A stretch of 23,777 nucleotides of DNA from an uncultured Saprospiraceae bacterium (GCA_937967535.1 CALCMV010000140.1:1-23777), one strand, 5' to 3'; shown: positions 14,057 through 23,713, counted from the first letter of the stretch. Notes: generated by a model not told the origin, from the letters alone. Numbers and translations: made by a program.

Positions 14057-16057
14057 TTTAGGGATAGTAAAGTAAAAAGTAGCCCCTTTGCCGAGTTCGG
14101 ATTCTACCCATATTCTTCCTCCGTGTTTCTCTACAATTTTTTTGCAAATAGCCAAGCCAATGCCTGTACCTTCGTATTTGGTTTTGTTGTGCAATTTTTT
14201 GAATAAAACAAAAATACGTTCATAGTATTCGGGAGCGATGCCTATGGCATTATCTTGTATAGAGAATCGCCAAAAATCAACCTCGTCTTTTGTGTCAATG
14301 ACTATCTGCGGGTCGGTATCGGGAGGTGTAAATTTGATGGCATTGGCAATAAGGTTTTGGCAAAGTTGAGTAAACATGGTCTTATTTACATGAACCGTTT
14401 TGGGGAGTTTTTTGATGTTTAATATTGCATTACGTTCTTCGATGCTTTTACTCAAATTATGTTTTATCAAAAGTATAATATCTTTAGGATTAGTTTTTTG
14501 CATGCTATATTCCAAAGAATTTACACGCGAATAAGACAGTAAATCATCTATCAACAGATTCATACTTTTTACGCCTTTGATGATATAGTTGATGAAATCT
14601 TTGCCATCCTCATCCATCAAATGATGATAACGACGATGAAGAAGTTGGGTAAAATTGCCGATATTGCGTAGCGGCTCTTTCATATCATGCGAAGCGACAT
14701 AAGCAAAATTTTCCAACTGCAAATTGGAATCAATATACCTCTGAAGTTCCAGATTTTTTTCTTTGATGGCTTCTTCCGCTTTCTTTCGCGCTGTGATGTC
14801 CTGCAAAATATACACTGCCATATGGTCAGAAGGTGCCGGCAATCGAATGATTGTATTTTCCGTACATATCAATTCACCGCTTATTTTTTTGTGTGTAAAT
14901 TCGTAATTGGCTCTCCCGTTAATCAAAGCCTCTTTGAGATAATAGGCTGCCACCTCATATGATTTTTTTCCATTCGGCTGATATTCAGGCATAAATTTAG
15001 TAGGATGAACCCCCCTTGCCTCATCCGGTTTACAGCCCATATACTCCGCAGCTTGTTGGTTATAATCAATGACCTGCCCCTCATAAATATCATATATCAT
15101 AATCCCGTCAAAACTATTGTCGAACAAGGCGCGATAGTGCGATTCTTTGTCTTTCAAAGCATTTTGAGTGTTGATACACTCCAACTCGGCAACCACCTGT
15201 ACAGAATAAGCCTCTAATAATGAAATCATCAAATCCGTATACTCAAGCGGGCTGGAATCCATCGTTACAATATGTCCGATGACCTCATCGCGGGCATTGA
15301 TGAGAGGCAAACCAATATAGCCTTGTACATTGAGGTCTGCCAAGTCCCCGTCTTTTGGAAAGCTTTTCTGAACATCTTTTTTAAAAACCTTTGTCGCACC
15401 CTTTTTGACAACCAATTCGCAAGGCGTATAATTCAAACTATATTTAAAATCGCGTACAAATTTATCCCGCATCCAAAAAGATTGCGTGACAATAGAATTT
15501 TCATCTTCATCATATTTACCCACCAAAACATAGGGAATATCCAGGGTTTCGGAAATGCTGCGTACCAATTTGTCCAAAAAACTCTCATCTACAGAAAGTG
15601 CCATTTCCCGATTAATGGCAGATACGGCATCCCGCTTCATTTTATATTCTTCTTCTTTCGATAGTGCTTCAGACAATTCAAAAGTAAATACATAACACCC
15701 GCTTCCATATTCACTTCCACTAAGATTTCTGACATGTGTAATCGCCACAATTTTATCCTTATTTGATTTCTGATAAATCAATTTTAAACCCACATGGTCT
15801 TTTTGAAGTACCTGCAAATAACTAATAAAATGTTTGGTAGAAGCATCAAATTTATCTGCCGCTAAATCAATAAAATTTAGCTGTGCCAATTCTTCTTCGG
15901 AGTATCCGAAAGTATTGTGAAAAGCCTTATTCGCAGAAACAATACTCAAGTCATACCCAAGCATCATCATACACACAGGGCTATCCATGTAGAGGGCATC
16001 AATGAAGTTAGAAGAAGGATTTTCGTATGCTTGTATTGTTTTGTTAGTATACATCAA
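14054..16057 (-). CDS. PAS-GAF-PAS sensor histidine kinase (orphan)
   Basis: The 667-residue product has no transmembrane segment, so it is a cytoplasmic sensor kinase. It begins with a PAS domain (about 15-130; GYDLSIVSANKAFHNTFGYS). A GAF domain follows (about 150-300; LDIPYVLVGKYDEDENSIVT, VQGYIGLPLI). A second PAS with PAC end comes next (about 308-425; ALFDNSFDGIMIYDI, YILQDITARKKAEEAI). HisKA has the H-box YVASHDMKEPLR with the phospho-acceptor His at residue 457. The HATPase_c has N-box QNLIANAIKFT, G1 QDNAIGIAP and G2 YEGTGIGLAICKK. The G1 box reads DNAIGI rather than the usual DNGIGI. No response regulator or receiver domain is adjacent, so the partner and signal are unknown. A good -7 element lies 37 bp upstream of the ATG at 16057; a second ATG follows directly. 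Confidence 0.92.
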   Translation of the reverse strand: MMYTNKTIQAYENPSSNFIDALYMDSPVCMMMLGYDLSIVSANKAFHNTFGYSEEELAQLNFIDLAADKFDASTKHFISYLQVLQKDHVGLKLIYQKSNKDKIVAITHVRNLSGSEYGSGCYVFTFELSEALSKEEEYKMKRDAVSAINREMALSVDESFLDKLVRSISETLDIPYVLVGKYDEDENSIVTQSFWMRDKFVRDFKYSLNYTPCELVVKKGATKVFKKDVQKSFPKDGDLADLNVQGYIGLPLINARDEVIGHIVTMDSSPLEYTDLMISLLEAYSVQVVAELECINTQNALKDKESHYRALFDNSFDGIMIYDIYEGQVIDYNQQAAEYMGCKPDEARGVHPTKFMPEYQPNGKKSYEVAAYYLKEALINGRANYEFTHKKISGELICTENTIIRLPAPSDHMAVYILQDITARKKAEEAIKEKNLELQRYIDSNLQLENFAYVASHDMKEPLRNIGNFTQLLHRRYHHLMDEDGKDFINYIIKGVKSMNLLIDDLLSYSRVNSLEYSMQKTNPKDIILLIKHNLSKSIEERNAILNIKKLPKTVHVNKTMFTQLCQNLIANAIKFTPPDTDPQIVIDTKDEVDFWRFSIQDNAIGIAPEYYERIFVLFKKLHNKTKYEGTGIGLAICKKIVEKHGGRIWVESELGKGATFYFTIPK

Positions 16058-16093
16058 TAAATGTCTTGGTGTACTGCAAAATAAATTTCTTCA

Positions 16094-16101
16094 CAAATTT
16101 A
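16094..16101 (-). promoter_or_regulatory. Candidate -7 element of the histidine kinase gene
   Basis: The minus strand reads TAAATTTG, matching TAnnTTTG. It ends 36 nt before the ATG, so the leader would be about 30 nt. No -33 element is recognisable. Confidence 0.5.
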
Positions 16102-16197
16102 ATCTGGATTTTGGAACTAACTCTTCCATCCAAAACTGTCATTACTATTAAATTGTTTTTAATGAAATATTAATTTTAATTTATTTACTATTAATTC

Positions 16198-16472
16198 AAT
16201 GTCTTCGCCAATTTTGAATTTATTAGAGTGTGACACACATAAATGGATTCGTAATATTAGGCGCATAGCGTCGGAACACTTTGTAACCAATGATTAGCCC
16301 CACAACTTCCTAAGCCGCATAGCGGCGGCACTATTAAAACCGACGTATTAAGGGGGACAACGCTACGCGCCTTTTTCGGGTAATTGGACATTAGGTGTTA
16401 CAAATGGTATCGACGCTATGCGCCTAAAAAGTACACTCTAATATTGAACTTCCACAAATGTGTGTTACACTC
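16198..16472. repeat. MITE-like element with nested inverted repeats, related to 4522-4768
   Basis: The outer 21-bp pair is 16226-16246 (GAGTGTGACACACATAAATG...) and 16452-16472, with about four mismatches. The inner perfect 16-bp pair is TAGGCGCATAGCGTCG at 16258-16273 and its inverse at 16411-16426. Further GC-rich motifs inside (GCCGCATAGCGGCGG near 16313, CGCTACGCGCC near 16360) resemble the inner arms. The left flank 16198-16219 (AATGTCTTCGCCAATTTTGA...) is the inverse of the right flank of the 4522-4768 element. Both elements also share GAGTGTG and AATATTAGG near their termini. No coding capacity. Confidence 0.7.
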
Positions 16473-16518
16473 AATTTATTAAAAATAAAAATAATGAAAA
16501 TGCTTTGCTTGCGTACTA

Positions 16519-16729
16519 AATCCCGATAGTTATTGGGAGGCATTTTACAGTGTACTTATGTTGGTTCAATTTAGACCGTCATTGCTACAAAAATTACTGA
16601 TATAATTCACCATTTGTGACAAGCAAATTGAGGAATATGAAGAAAATAATCTACCCGAATTGACGCAGCTATTTTTATGTGTTTGCTCAAATTTGACACA
16701 AATACTCCCTCCCAACACCTATCGGGATT
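16519..16729. repeat. MITE-like element with 22-bp terminal inverted repeats
   Basis: AATCCCGATAGTTATTGGGA (plus GG, 16519-16540) and its inverse at 16708-16729 agree at 20 of 22 positions and bound 211 bp without a gene. Each end is itself partly palindromic (TCCCGATA.../...GGGA). The size is close to that of the 4522 and 16198 elements, but the end sequence differs. Confidence 0.65.
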
Positions 16730-17092
16730 AGGGAAAGTTCAAGGAGATATATGAGAAAAAATAATTTAAATAGCTAGATTATTTTTCCCTGTTTTCTTAG
16801 TTCCCAACATGCTTGAATTTTGCAAAATTGCCCTTGCTTTTTGTTATGCTATTTTTTGAAAAAAACGAAAAAAAACTGTCTCAAAATTGCCTGTTCTTGC
16901 CTTGCTTTTATGATTAAAATATTGCTTTTTTTCATTTAATACTCACTTCACCCTGATGTGGCATACTCTATCAAAAATATTTACTCACAAAGTATGAGTA
17001 CATGTAGAAATTCAATTTTCAGAAAGACGAAATACCACAAATTACTCGAACAAAAAACGGTACCCGACCTCTTTAAAACAAATACTAAATAC
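16730..17092. other. Upstream region of the CotH gene, no gene seen
   Basis: This holds an AT-rich stretch with an imperfect direct repeat: CAAAATTGCCCTTGCTTTT near 16820 and an expanded version near 16882-16909. No confident promoter was found. The CotH reading frame is open back to a GTG at 16958, but those 45 codons do not look like protein of this family. Confidence 0.4.
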
Positions 17093-20000
17093 ATGAATGC
17101 TAAGACTTATCTCGCATGGGTACTATGCCTCATTGCCCATACAATACATGCACAAACCATTGATAATGTTTATTTTAGCACTGAAAGAGTGCTTTCCAAT
17201 GAACCTTTATTTGTCAATCTTCAAACAGATGAAGCAAGTGCTACGATAGTATATACCTTAGATGGTTCGGAGCCGAAGCCGGGTGCAGGTATTACGTATA
17301 CACTCCCTATTTTTATGGATGCGACTACTCTGTTACGTGCTATGGCTTACACGCCTACGGATACCACTGAGGTGTTTACCCATTCCTATATCTATCTTAA
17401 TGGGGTCTTGGGTGCTGCCACAAATCAGGAATTGACGGTATCTTTATTAGATATTCCGACCATTTCTATTGTCACAGATTCTCCGATAAATTCGGACGAT
17501 ATGGTGCGTGGCTCTATTGAATTTTTGTACCCCAACGAAGAGAAAAATTGTCAAGCCAATATGGGCATTCGCAATACCAATGGAGGCGCTGCCAATATCT
17601 ATCCCAAAAAGACGATGCGCGTTTATTTTCAAGAACAGTATGGGCAGAAAAAATTCAAACACGACCTTTTTTCGGATACCCCATACAGTGATTTTGCGAC
17701 GAATGAATTCGACAAAATTAACCTTCGTTATGGTTCACAAGATAATATTGTCAACAGCGATTGGTGGCAAATCGGACCAAGCGTTTTTCTTCGCAATCGT
17801 TGGGGCTACGACAGCCAACTTGCGATGGGCTGGGATTCGCCGCATGGTGTATATATGCACGTATATGTAAATGGCGAATATAATGGAATGTATCATGTCC
17901 ACGAATTGCCGGATGAGAGTTTTCAGGAAGAATATCGTGGTGGCGAAAAGGAGGAATATGATGTCATAAAAAATAGTACGGTAGCAGAAGGCACAACTAA
18001 CGCATGGGCAGCCGCCAATACAAAACTCATCAGTGGCGATTATACAGGTTTTGCCGAAGATGTAGATATTGAAAATTATATTGATTACCATCTCCTTTCA
18101 TGGTATCAGGGCAATACGGACTGGCCCCAGAATAACTGGTATATGGCTCGCCGACGTGCTTCGGGCGAAAAATTTCAGTTTTTTCAATGGGACTTAGACC
18201 GTACTTTGTTGGATAGCTACATTGACCCTCAGCTTACTTTAAGTGCGGGATTCAATATTTCACTAATTATGCAAAATCCTGATTTTGAGGCGATTATGCG
18301 AGACAGGATTTATAAACACTTTTTCAATGAAGGCGCATTGACTCCACAAAAAGCAAGAGAGCGTTTCCAATACCGCGTCAGTGAAATACGGGAAGGCGTG
18401 ATTGCCGAAACTGCGCGTTGGGGCGAAAGCCAAGCCGACTGGCTCAATAATGTTGATTGGTATTTGAATGATTTTTTTCCTAATCGCAGCAGTTTTGTAC
18501 TCAACGAATTGGTAGCTGCCGGATATTATCCGACCATTGACCCGCCGGTGTATAGTCAGTTTGGCGGACAAGTGTTTCCCGGTTTCCAACTCGCACTACT
18601 CAACCCCAATAATCAAGGTACGATTTATTACACCACTGATGGCACAGACCCCCGCACGCCGGGCGGCAGCATATCATCTTCGGCACAACAATATACCACG
18701 CCATTTACTTTGTCGGGCGGAGTGGTAGAGGTACGTGCGCGGGTATTGCTCAATTCGGAATGGAGTGCCTCCTGCCCTGTTGTATTTTATTTTCCGCAAG
18801 ATTATTCTCCGCTCGTTATTAATGAAATAAATTACCATCCGGCAGACTCCATACTTATGGATGATGGTGAGAACTATGAGTTTATTGAAATAAAAAATAA
18901 TGGACCGGATGCGATTTATTTGGCGGATGTAAAATTTGTGGATGGTATTCGTTTTACATTCGATAAAAATACAGTTATTCAACCGAATGGCTTTATGGTA
19001 CTGGCACGCGATAGCTTGGCTTTTTTTGAAAAATATGGCTTCAAACCAGATGGAGATTATGACGGAAAATTGAGTGATGACGGCGAATATATTGCCCTGT
19101 CCGACCCATTCGACAATCTTATTGATAGTGTACAGTATAATGATATAATGACATGGGATACACTCGCCGATGGTCATGGATATTCGCTCGAATTGATAAA
19201 TCCCGATTTTGATAATACACTGGCAGTCAGTTGGCGACATTCGCAAGGCACATATGGCACACCGCGTGCCGAAAATATGCTCTCCTGCTCCATTTCATCT
19301 TTTGAAATCATTATCAATGAAATTAATTATAAATATGTTAAAGAGTTTTTTGCGCTCAATGCAGATGATTGGGTGGAATTGTACAATAATTCGCCCTTTA
19401 CTTATGACCTCAGCGGATGGTCAATTATAGATTTGGATTCCACTTATACCATTCCGGCGGGTACCATGATAGCTGCCGGAGAATATTTGGTATTTGCCAG
19501 AGATACTACGCTATTCAAAGCCGCGCATCCGGGCGTAAATGTGGTCGGACCTACGGGCTTGGGTTTTAGTAGTTTGGGAGATATGATTGCCTTGCTCGAT
19601 GAATCAGGTTGTCCTGTTGATGGATTAAATTATGGCGTAGGCGGTGAATGGGCAAGCACACCCGCAGGGCAAGGACCGAGCCTGTCGCTACTATCTCCTA
19701 CATTGGATAATGCCCAAAGTACAAGTTGGTCAGCCTCCAACAATTATAGTGGTACACCCGGACGACTCAATTCGTTTAACACTTGCAATATATATAATTC
19801 AATCGTTATCAATGAAATAAATTATAAATCACCAATGTCACCTTTTGCTGATGATTGGGTCGAATTGCACAATACAACTACAAGCAGCATCAATATTTCA
19901 AATTGGGAGTTTCACGATGCCTATCATTTTTATAAAATTCCTGACGGAACGACGATTCCGGCAAATGGTTTTTTAGTAATTGTCAGGGATAATCTTAGTT

Positions 20001-23000
20001 TTAAAAATGTATTTCCCTCGGTAAGTGATTATATCGGAAATCTTGGATTCGGAATAAGTCGTAATGGAGAATCCATAGGGCTTTTTGACGAGCATCGCTG
20101 TCCGGTTGATATAGTGAATTTTGACAATGAGGCTCCGTGGGTCACCGAACCCGACGGAACCGGACCTACACTGTCCCTCATTTCGCCTGCACATGATAAT
20201 GACCTTGCGGGTAGCTGGGTGCCTTCTACTCAGAGCAATGCTCTATACGGTACACCTGCTGCACCCAACAATATTAGCAATCCTTGTATCAATGAGATAA
20301 CGGATATTGTGATTAATGAAATTAATTACAATTCCAATTCCGATAATGATTCGGGCGATTGGTTGGAATTGCATAATATGTCGTCTGCTTTGGCAAATAT
20401 TTCTGATTGGAAAGTGCATTATCAAAATACTGCCTATACCATTCCGTCGGGTACAGTAATTCCGGCAAATGGTTTTTTGGTACTGGTAGAAAATGTCTCC
20501 TTATTTAATAGCCAATTCCCTACTATCGACAATTATATTTATTGTCCCGGACTCAAATTAAATAATGATAACGATAGGTTATTTCTTTACTCTGACCACT
20601 CATGTATGGTAGATTCAGTGGCATATAATGATAGCAGCCCCTGGCCTATAGGGGCAGATGGTTTCGGGGCTTCTCTTTCAGTGATTAATCCTCTTTCGGA
20701 CAATGCGAACCCTATCAACTGGATGGCACTACAAGGCGTAAAAACCCCCGGAAGCAGCAATGAAATCATATGCGGACCCGGCGAACCATTTAGCCATCTC
20801 AAGTTATGGTTGAGGGCAGATGCAGGTACAGAGTACAACGGCTTACTTGCGCCTAACGGTGGTAATGTAAATACATGGAGAGACCAAAGTCCGCATGGCA
20901 ATGATGCTATTCAATATTTAGTAGCCAAATCACCGGATTACCACGAAAATATCATAAACGGTCATCCGATAGTACGATTTGATGGTCTTGATGATTGGCT
21001 GAGAATCAATAGTATAGCAAGCGTAATCGCGGGGGAGGCTACTTTTTTTGCCGTCTTACTTCCTTATGCTGATAATGATGCCGGTTACTATTTATCTAGC
21101 AATTTCGGTGGCAATAATCGAATTAAATTTGGACATCATACTAACGGAGAATTGATTTATGATGATGATGTACCAGCACTTTCTAACGAAAATTTTATTG
21201 GTAAAAAAGTTATTGTATCATGCAAACTTACTCCTGACACTCGTGCAGAGGGCTATATCAACAGTACAAAAGCTGTTCCTTGGATGGGGGAAATGCATAG
21301 TTCGGGGGCAGACCGTGCTTCATTGGGGCAAGAATTTGACGCAGGTGGCAGCGATAATGAAACTTCTAATCATTGGAAAGGGGACTTAGCCGAACTAATT
21401 ATTTATGATAAAATGCTAACGGACGATGAGAGACATCATATTGAGTCCTACCTTGCCATAAAATACGGCACCGGCATTGAAGTAAACAGTCATGTATATT
21501 ATCGGCATACCAATTATCCTCATAATATCGCAGGTATCGGTATGGATTTGACTCAATGTTTGCTCCAAAACGAATCCATGAATACACAGGCAGATGCTAT
21601 CGTCAAAATGGCAACTACCAATGGTTTGAATCAAGGAGATTTCTTGGTATGGGGGCATGATGGAGCTGCTACAACAAAAACGAATTTAGAGGTTCCAAGT
21701 ACAAGCACCGAACGACTCACACGAGCATGGCGCGTTACAGAAACAGGCGATGTCGGTAAGGTCAATCTTAGTTTTAATCTTGCCGGTCTGGGCTTGGGTT
21801 TGAGTAATCTAAATGATTTTGCAGTACTTATTGACAGTGACGACGGCGATTTTTCCAATGCCCGTACACACTTTCAAGGAGGCAGTATTTCCAATAATAT
21901 TATCACGTTTGAAGGGGTCGAATTTGAGGATGATGATTGGTTTACATTAGCCGTCAAACAAGAGGCTTGTCCGACCAATGGAATTGTCGTTCCGGCTTCC
22001 TTGTGTCATCTGACTACCGCCTCTTTTGCCCCCAATATTGGTATTACAAACGCAAATTATCAATGGCACTTTGAGCAAGGAAACCCATCATCATTTACAG
22101 GTACAAATGCTTCTACCTATTGGAGTAGCGAAGGTACATTTGGGATAGACTTGATTATCGAATACGAGCATTGTACAGATACGATTCATCAAAGTGTATT
22201 TGTGGATGTATGCAGTGATTATCCCGATGCTGTATTTGATTTTTATGAGACAAGTGAAGATAATTCACTGACTGGCAACCTCTTAAATAATGATAATGAC
22301 CCTTATGACAACAATCTGACTTTAGCAAGCACACCGATTAGTGATGTCTCGAATGGTACGTTGGTCTTGAATACTGATGGTAGTTTCAATTATACGCCTA
22401 ATGCTGAATTTTCGGGTACAGACAATTTTACCTATCGCGTTTGCAATGACGGTCAGCCTGTTTTGTGTAGTACTGCCGATGTCACTATCAATGTGATAGC
22501 TATCAATGATGCACCTATCATTGCCAACGACACTATCAATATCAATAAAGACAGCACTGCCATCGGCAATTTGCTTATCAATGATACAGATATAGAAGGA
22601 CACAACCTGACAATGATAATGAATCCGATTATCTATCCGCAGAATGGTAATGCGATATTGCAGAGTGACGGGACTTATTTCTACTTCCCCGATGCGGGTT
22701 TTGTAGGAGTTGATTCCTTTACCTATCATGTGTGCGACGATGGTACTCCGCAGTCTTGTTCAAGTGGAAGCGTGTACATTCATGTAGATGCTGTATGTAT
22801 TGACCTTGATTTGCATGTTTGGCTCGAAGGTGCATACGATGGCAATGCAAATATGCGTACCGACCTCAGTACCCTCCGAAAAATATTGCCCGGACAAACT
22901 GCTTCCACTCAAATCGGACAACCTTATGATACCGCCCCATGGAACTATATGGGAACAGAGGGTGCCGCCTTTACCAATGCCGATTATAGCCCCGATGTGG

Positions 23001-23497
23001 TAGATTGGGTATTGGTTTCTTTCCGTACAGGCATAGCCAAAGCTACTGAAATCAAAGCGGCGGCGGCATTGCTTCTAAAAGATGGTACAGTACAATTTGT
23101 AGATGATTGTGTATTGACCGATAGTACACCCTCGCCGCTTTATATCCTTATCGAACATCGCAACCATATTGGAGTGATGTCGCCGCAGCCCGTGGCTATT
23201 TCCGGGCGTTCATTGGTACATGATTTTCGGACGGCAAACTCCTATCGGGATGCTACGAGTTTTGGTCAGAAAGAAATCGCTGCGAATAATTGGTTGATGT
23301 TTGCCGGTGATGCTTCGCAAATAAGCGACGTAAGCAGTTATGATATTAACGGTACGGATAAATCTATTTGGGTAGATGATAATGGTTTATTCCTTGAATA
23401 CCTAAATACTGATTTTAATTTGGATGGCGATGTTACGGGAGAGGATAAAATATTTTGGGAACAGAATAATGGTATATCATCAAGAGTGCCTAAGTAA
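17093..23497 (+). CDS. Giant secreted CotH-kinase / lamin-tail-domain surface protein
   Basis: This is a 2134-residue exported protein. I chose the ATG at 17093 because a signal peptide follows directly (MNAKTYLAWVLCLIAHTI, then HAQ); the frame also opens at GTG 16958. Domains in order: a chitobiase C-terminal-type beta domain (about 26-101, VYTLDGSEP); a CotH kinase-like domain (about 121-475) with the hallmark FQFFQWDLDRTLLDS near 362-376; a second chitobiase-type domain (about 482-568, YYTTDGTDPRTPGG); four lamin-tail domains starting near 575, 739, 905 and 1073, each opening with an INEINY motif; a LamG/concanavalin-like plus DUF8202-type region (about 1236-1620, LKLWLRADAGT and HHIESYLAIKYGTG); a PKD-like region (about 1624-1705); two cadherin-like VCBS-type repeats (about 1710-1900, NGTLVLNTDGSFNYTPNAEF); and a C-terminal module with LHVWLEGAY, VVDWVLVSFRT and an EF-hand/dockerin-like DFNLDGDVTGED near 2109. 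CotH domains can phosphorylate secreted proteins. The surface location is inferred; no classical type IX sorting domain was recognised. Confidence 0.9.
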   Translation: MNAKTYLAWVLCLIAHTIHAQTIDNVYFSTERVLSNEPLFVNLQTDEASATIVYTLDGSEPKPGAGITYTLPIFMDATTLLRAMAYTPTDTTEVFTHSYIYLNGVLGAATNQELTVSLLDIPTISIVTDSPINSDDMVRGSIEFLYPNEEKNCQANMGIRNTNGGAANIYPKKTMRVYFQEQYGQKKFKHDLFSDTPYSDFATNEFDKINLRYGSQDNIVNSDWWQIGPSVFLRNRWGYDSQLAMGWDSPHGVYMHVYVNGEYNGMYHVHELPDESFQEEYRGGEKEEYDVIKNSTVAEGTTNAWAAANTKLISGDYTGFAEDVDIENYIDYHLLSWYQGNTDWPQNNWYMARRRASGEKFQFFQWDLDRTLLDSYIDPQLTLSAGFNISLIMQNPDFEAIMRDRIYKHFFNEGALTPQKARERFQYRVSEIREGVIAETARWGESQADWLNNVDWYLNDFFPNRSSFVLNELVAAGYYPTIDPPVYSQFGGQVFPGFQLALLNPNNQGTIYYTTDGTDPRTPGGSISSSAQQYTTPFTLSGGVVEVRARVLLNSEWSASCPVVFYFPQDYSPLVINEINYHPADSILMDDGENYEFIEIKNNGPDAIYLADVKFVDGIRFTFDKNTVIQPNGFMVLARDSLAFFEKYGFKPDGDYDGKLSDDGEYIALSDPFDNLIDSVQYNDIMTWDTLADGHGYSLELINPDFDNTLAVSWRHSQGTYGTPRAENMLSCSISSFEIIINEINYKYVKEFFALNADDWVELYNNSPFTYDLSGWSIIDLDSTYTIPAGTMIAAGEYLVFARDTTLFKAAHPGVNVVGPTGLGFSSLGDMIALLDESGCPVDGLNYGVGGEWASTPAGQGPSLSLLSPTLDNAQSTSWSASNNYSGTPGRLNSFNTCNIYNSIVINEINYKSPMSPFADDWVELHNTTTSSINISNWEFHDAYHFYKIPDGTTIPANGFLVIVRDNLSFKNVFPSVSDYIGNLGFGISRNGESIGLFDEHRCPVDIVNFDNEAPWVTEPDGTGPTLSLISPAHDNDLAGSWVPSTQSNALYGTPAAPNNISNPCINEITDIVINEINYNSNSDNDSGDWLELHNMSSALANISDWKVHYQNTAYTIPSGTVIPANGFLVLVENVSLFNSQFPTIDNYIYCPGLKLNNDNDRLFLYSDHSCMVDSVAYNDSSPWPIGADGFGASLSVINPLSDNANPINWMALQGVKTPGSSNEIICGPGEPFSHLKLWLRADAGTEYNGLLAPNGGNVNTWRDQSPHGNDAIQYLVAKSPDYHENIINGHPIVRFDGLDDWLRINSIASVIAGEATFFAVLLPYADNDAGYYLSSNFGGNNRIKFGHHTNGELIYDDDVPALSNENFIGKKVIVSCKLTPDTRAEGYINSTKAVPWMGEMHSSGADRASLGQEFDAGGSDNETSNHWKGDLAELIIYDKMLTDDERHHIESYLAIKYGTGIEVNSHVYYRHTNYPHNIAGIGMDLTQCLLQNESMNTQADAIVKMATTNGLNQGDFLVWGHDGAATTKTNLEVPSTSTERLTRAWRVTETGDVGKVNLSFNLAGLGLGLSNLNDFAVLIDSDDGDFSNARTHFQGGSISNNIITFEGVEFEDDDWFTLAVKQEACPTNGIVVPASLCHLTTASFAPNIGITNANYQWHFEQGNPSSFTGTNASTYWSSEGTFGIDLIIEYEHCTDTIHQSVFVDVCSDYPDAVFDFYETSEDNSLTGNLLNNDNDPYDNNLTLASTPISDVSNGTLVLNTDGSFNYTPNAEFSGTDNFTYRVCNDGQPVLCSTADVTINVIAINDAPIIANDTININKDSTAIGNLLINDTDIEGHNLTMIMNPIIYPQNGNAILQSDGTYFYFPDAGFVGVDSFTYHVCDDGTPQSCSSGSVYIHVDAVCIDLDLHVWLEGAYDGNANMRTDLSTLRKILPGQTASTQIGQPYDTAPWNYMGTEGAAFTNADYSPDVVDWVLVSFRTGIAKATEIKAAAALLLKDGTVQFVDDCVLTDSTPSPLYILIEHRNHIGVMSPQPVAISGRSLVHDFRTANSYRDATSFGQKEIAANNWLMFAGDASQISDVSSYDINGTDKSIWVDDNGLFLEYLNTDFNLDGDVTGEDKIFWEQNNGISSRVPK

Positions 23498-23632
23498 AGT
23501 TTAAGTTTAAGAACAAGTTTAAGTTTAAGTTTAAGAACAAGTTTAAGTTTAAGTTTAAGTTTAAGAACAAGTTTAAGTTTAAGTTTAAGAACAAGTTTAA
23601 GTTTAAGTTTAAGAACAAGTTTAAACTCAAAT
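23495..23632. repeat. Long AAGTTT/AAGAAC hexamer array after the CotH gene
   Basis: About 22 hexamers, mostly AAGTTT with single AAGAAC units after every two to four, run from the CotH stop codon (23495-23497) to about 23632, where they decay into AAACTCAAATTT. The regular interspersion gives a higher-order period (12-24 bp plus AAGAAC). The same hexamer forms the array at 13881-13940. Array length may be polymorphic or assembly-sensitive. Confidence 0.9.
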
Positions 23633-23713
23633 TTAAAGGCTCATCTAGGAATTTAGTGGAACGTAAAACGATTTTGTAAATCGTCTTGTATTGAAATTGG
23701 AGGATGAGCGTAA

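Noticed and set aside
16958..17092. GTG-started 45-codon extension of the CotH protein
   Set aside because: It would bury the signal peptide that starts at ATG 17093, and its composition is not protein-like for this family.
18674..19246. Minus-strand 190-codon frame inside the CotH gene
   Set aside because: Shadow frame; the plus-strand frame encodes recognisable lamin-tail and chitobiase-like domains across the same bases.
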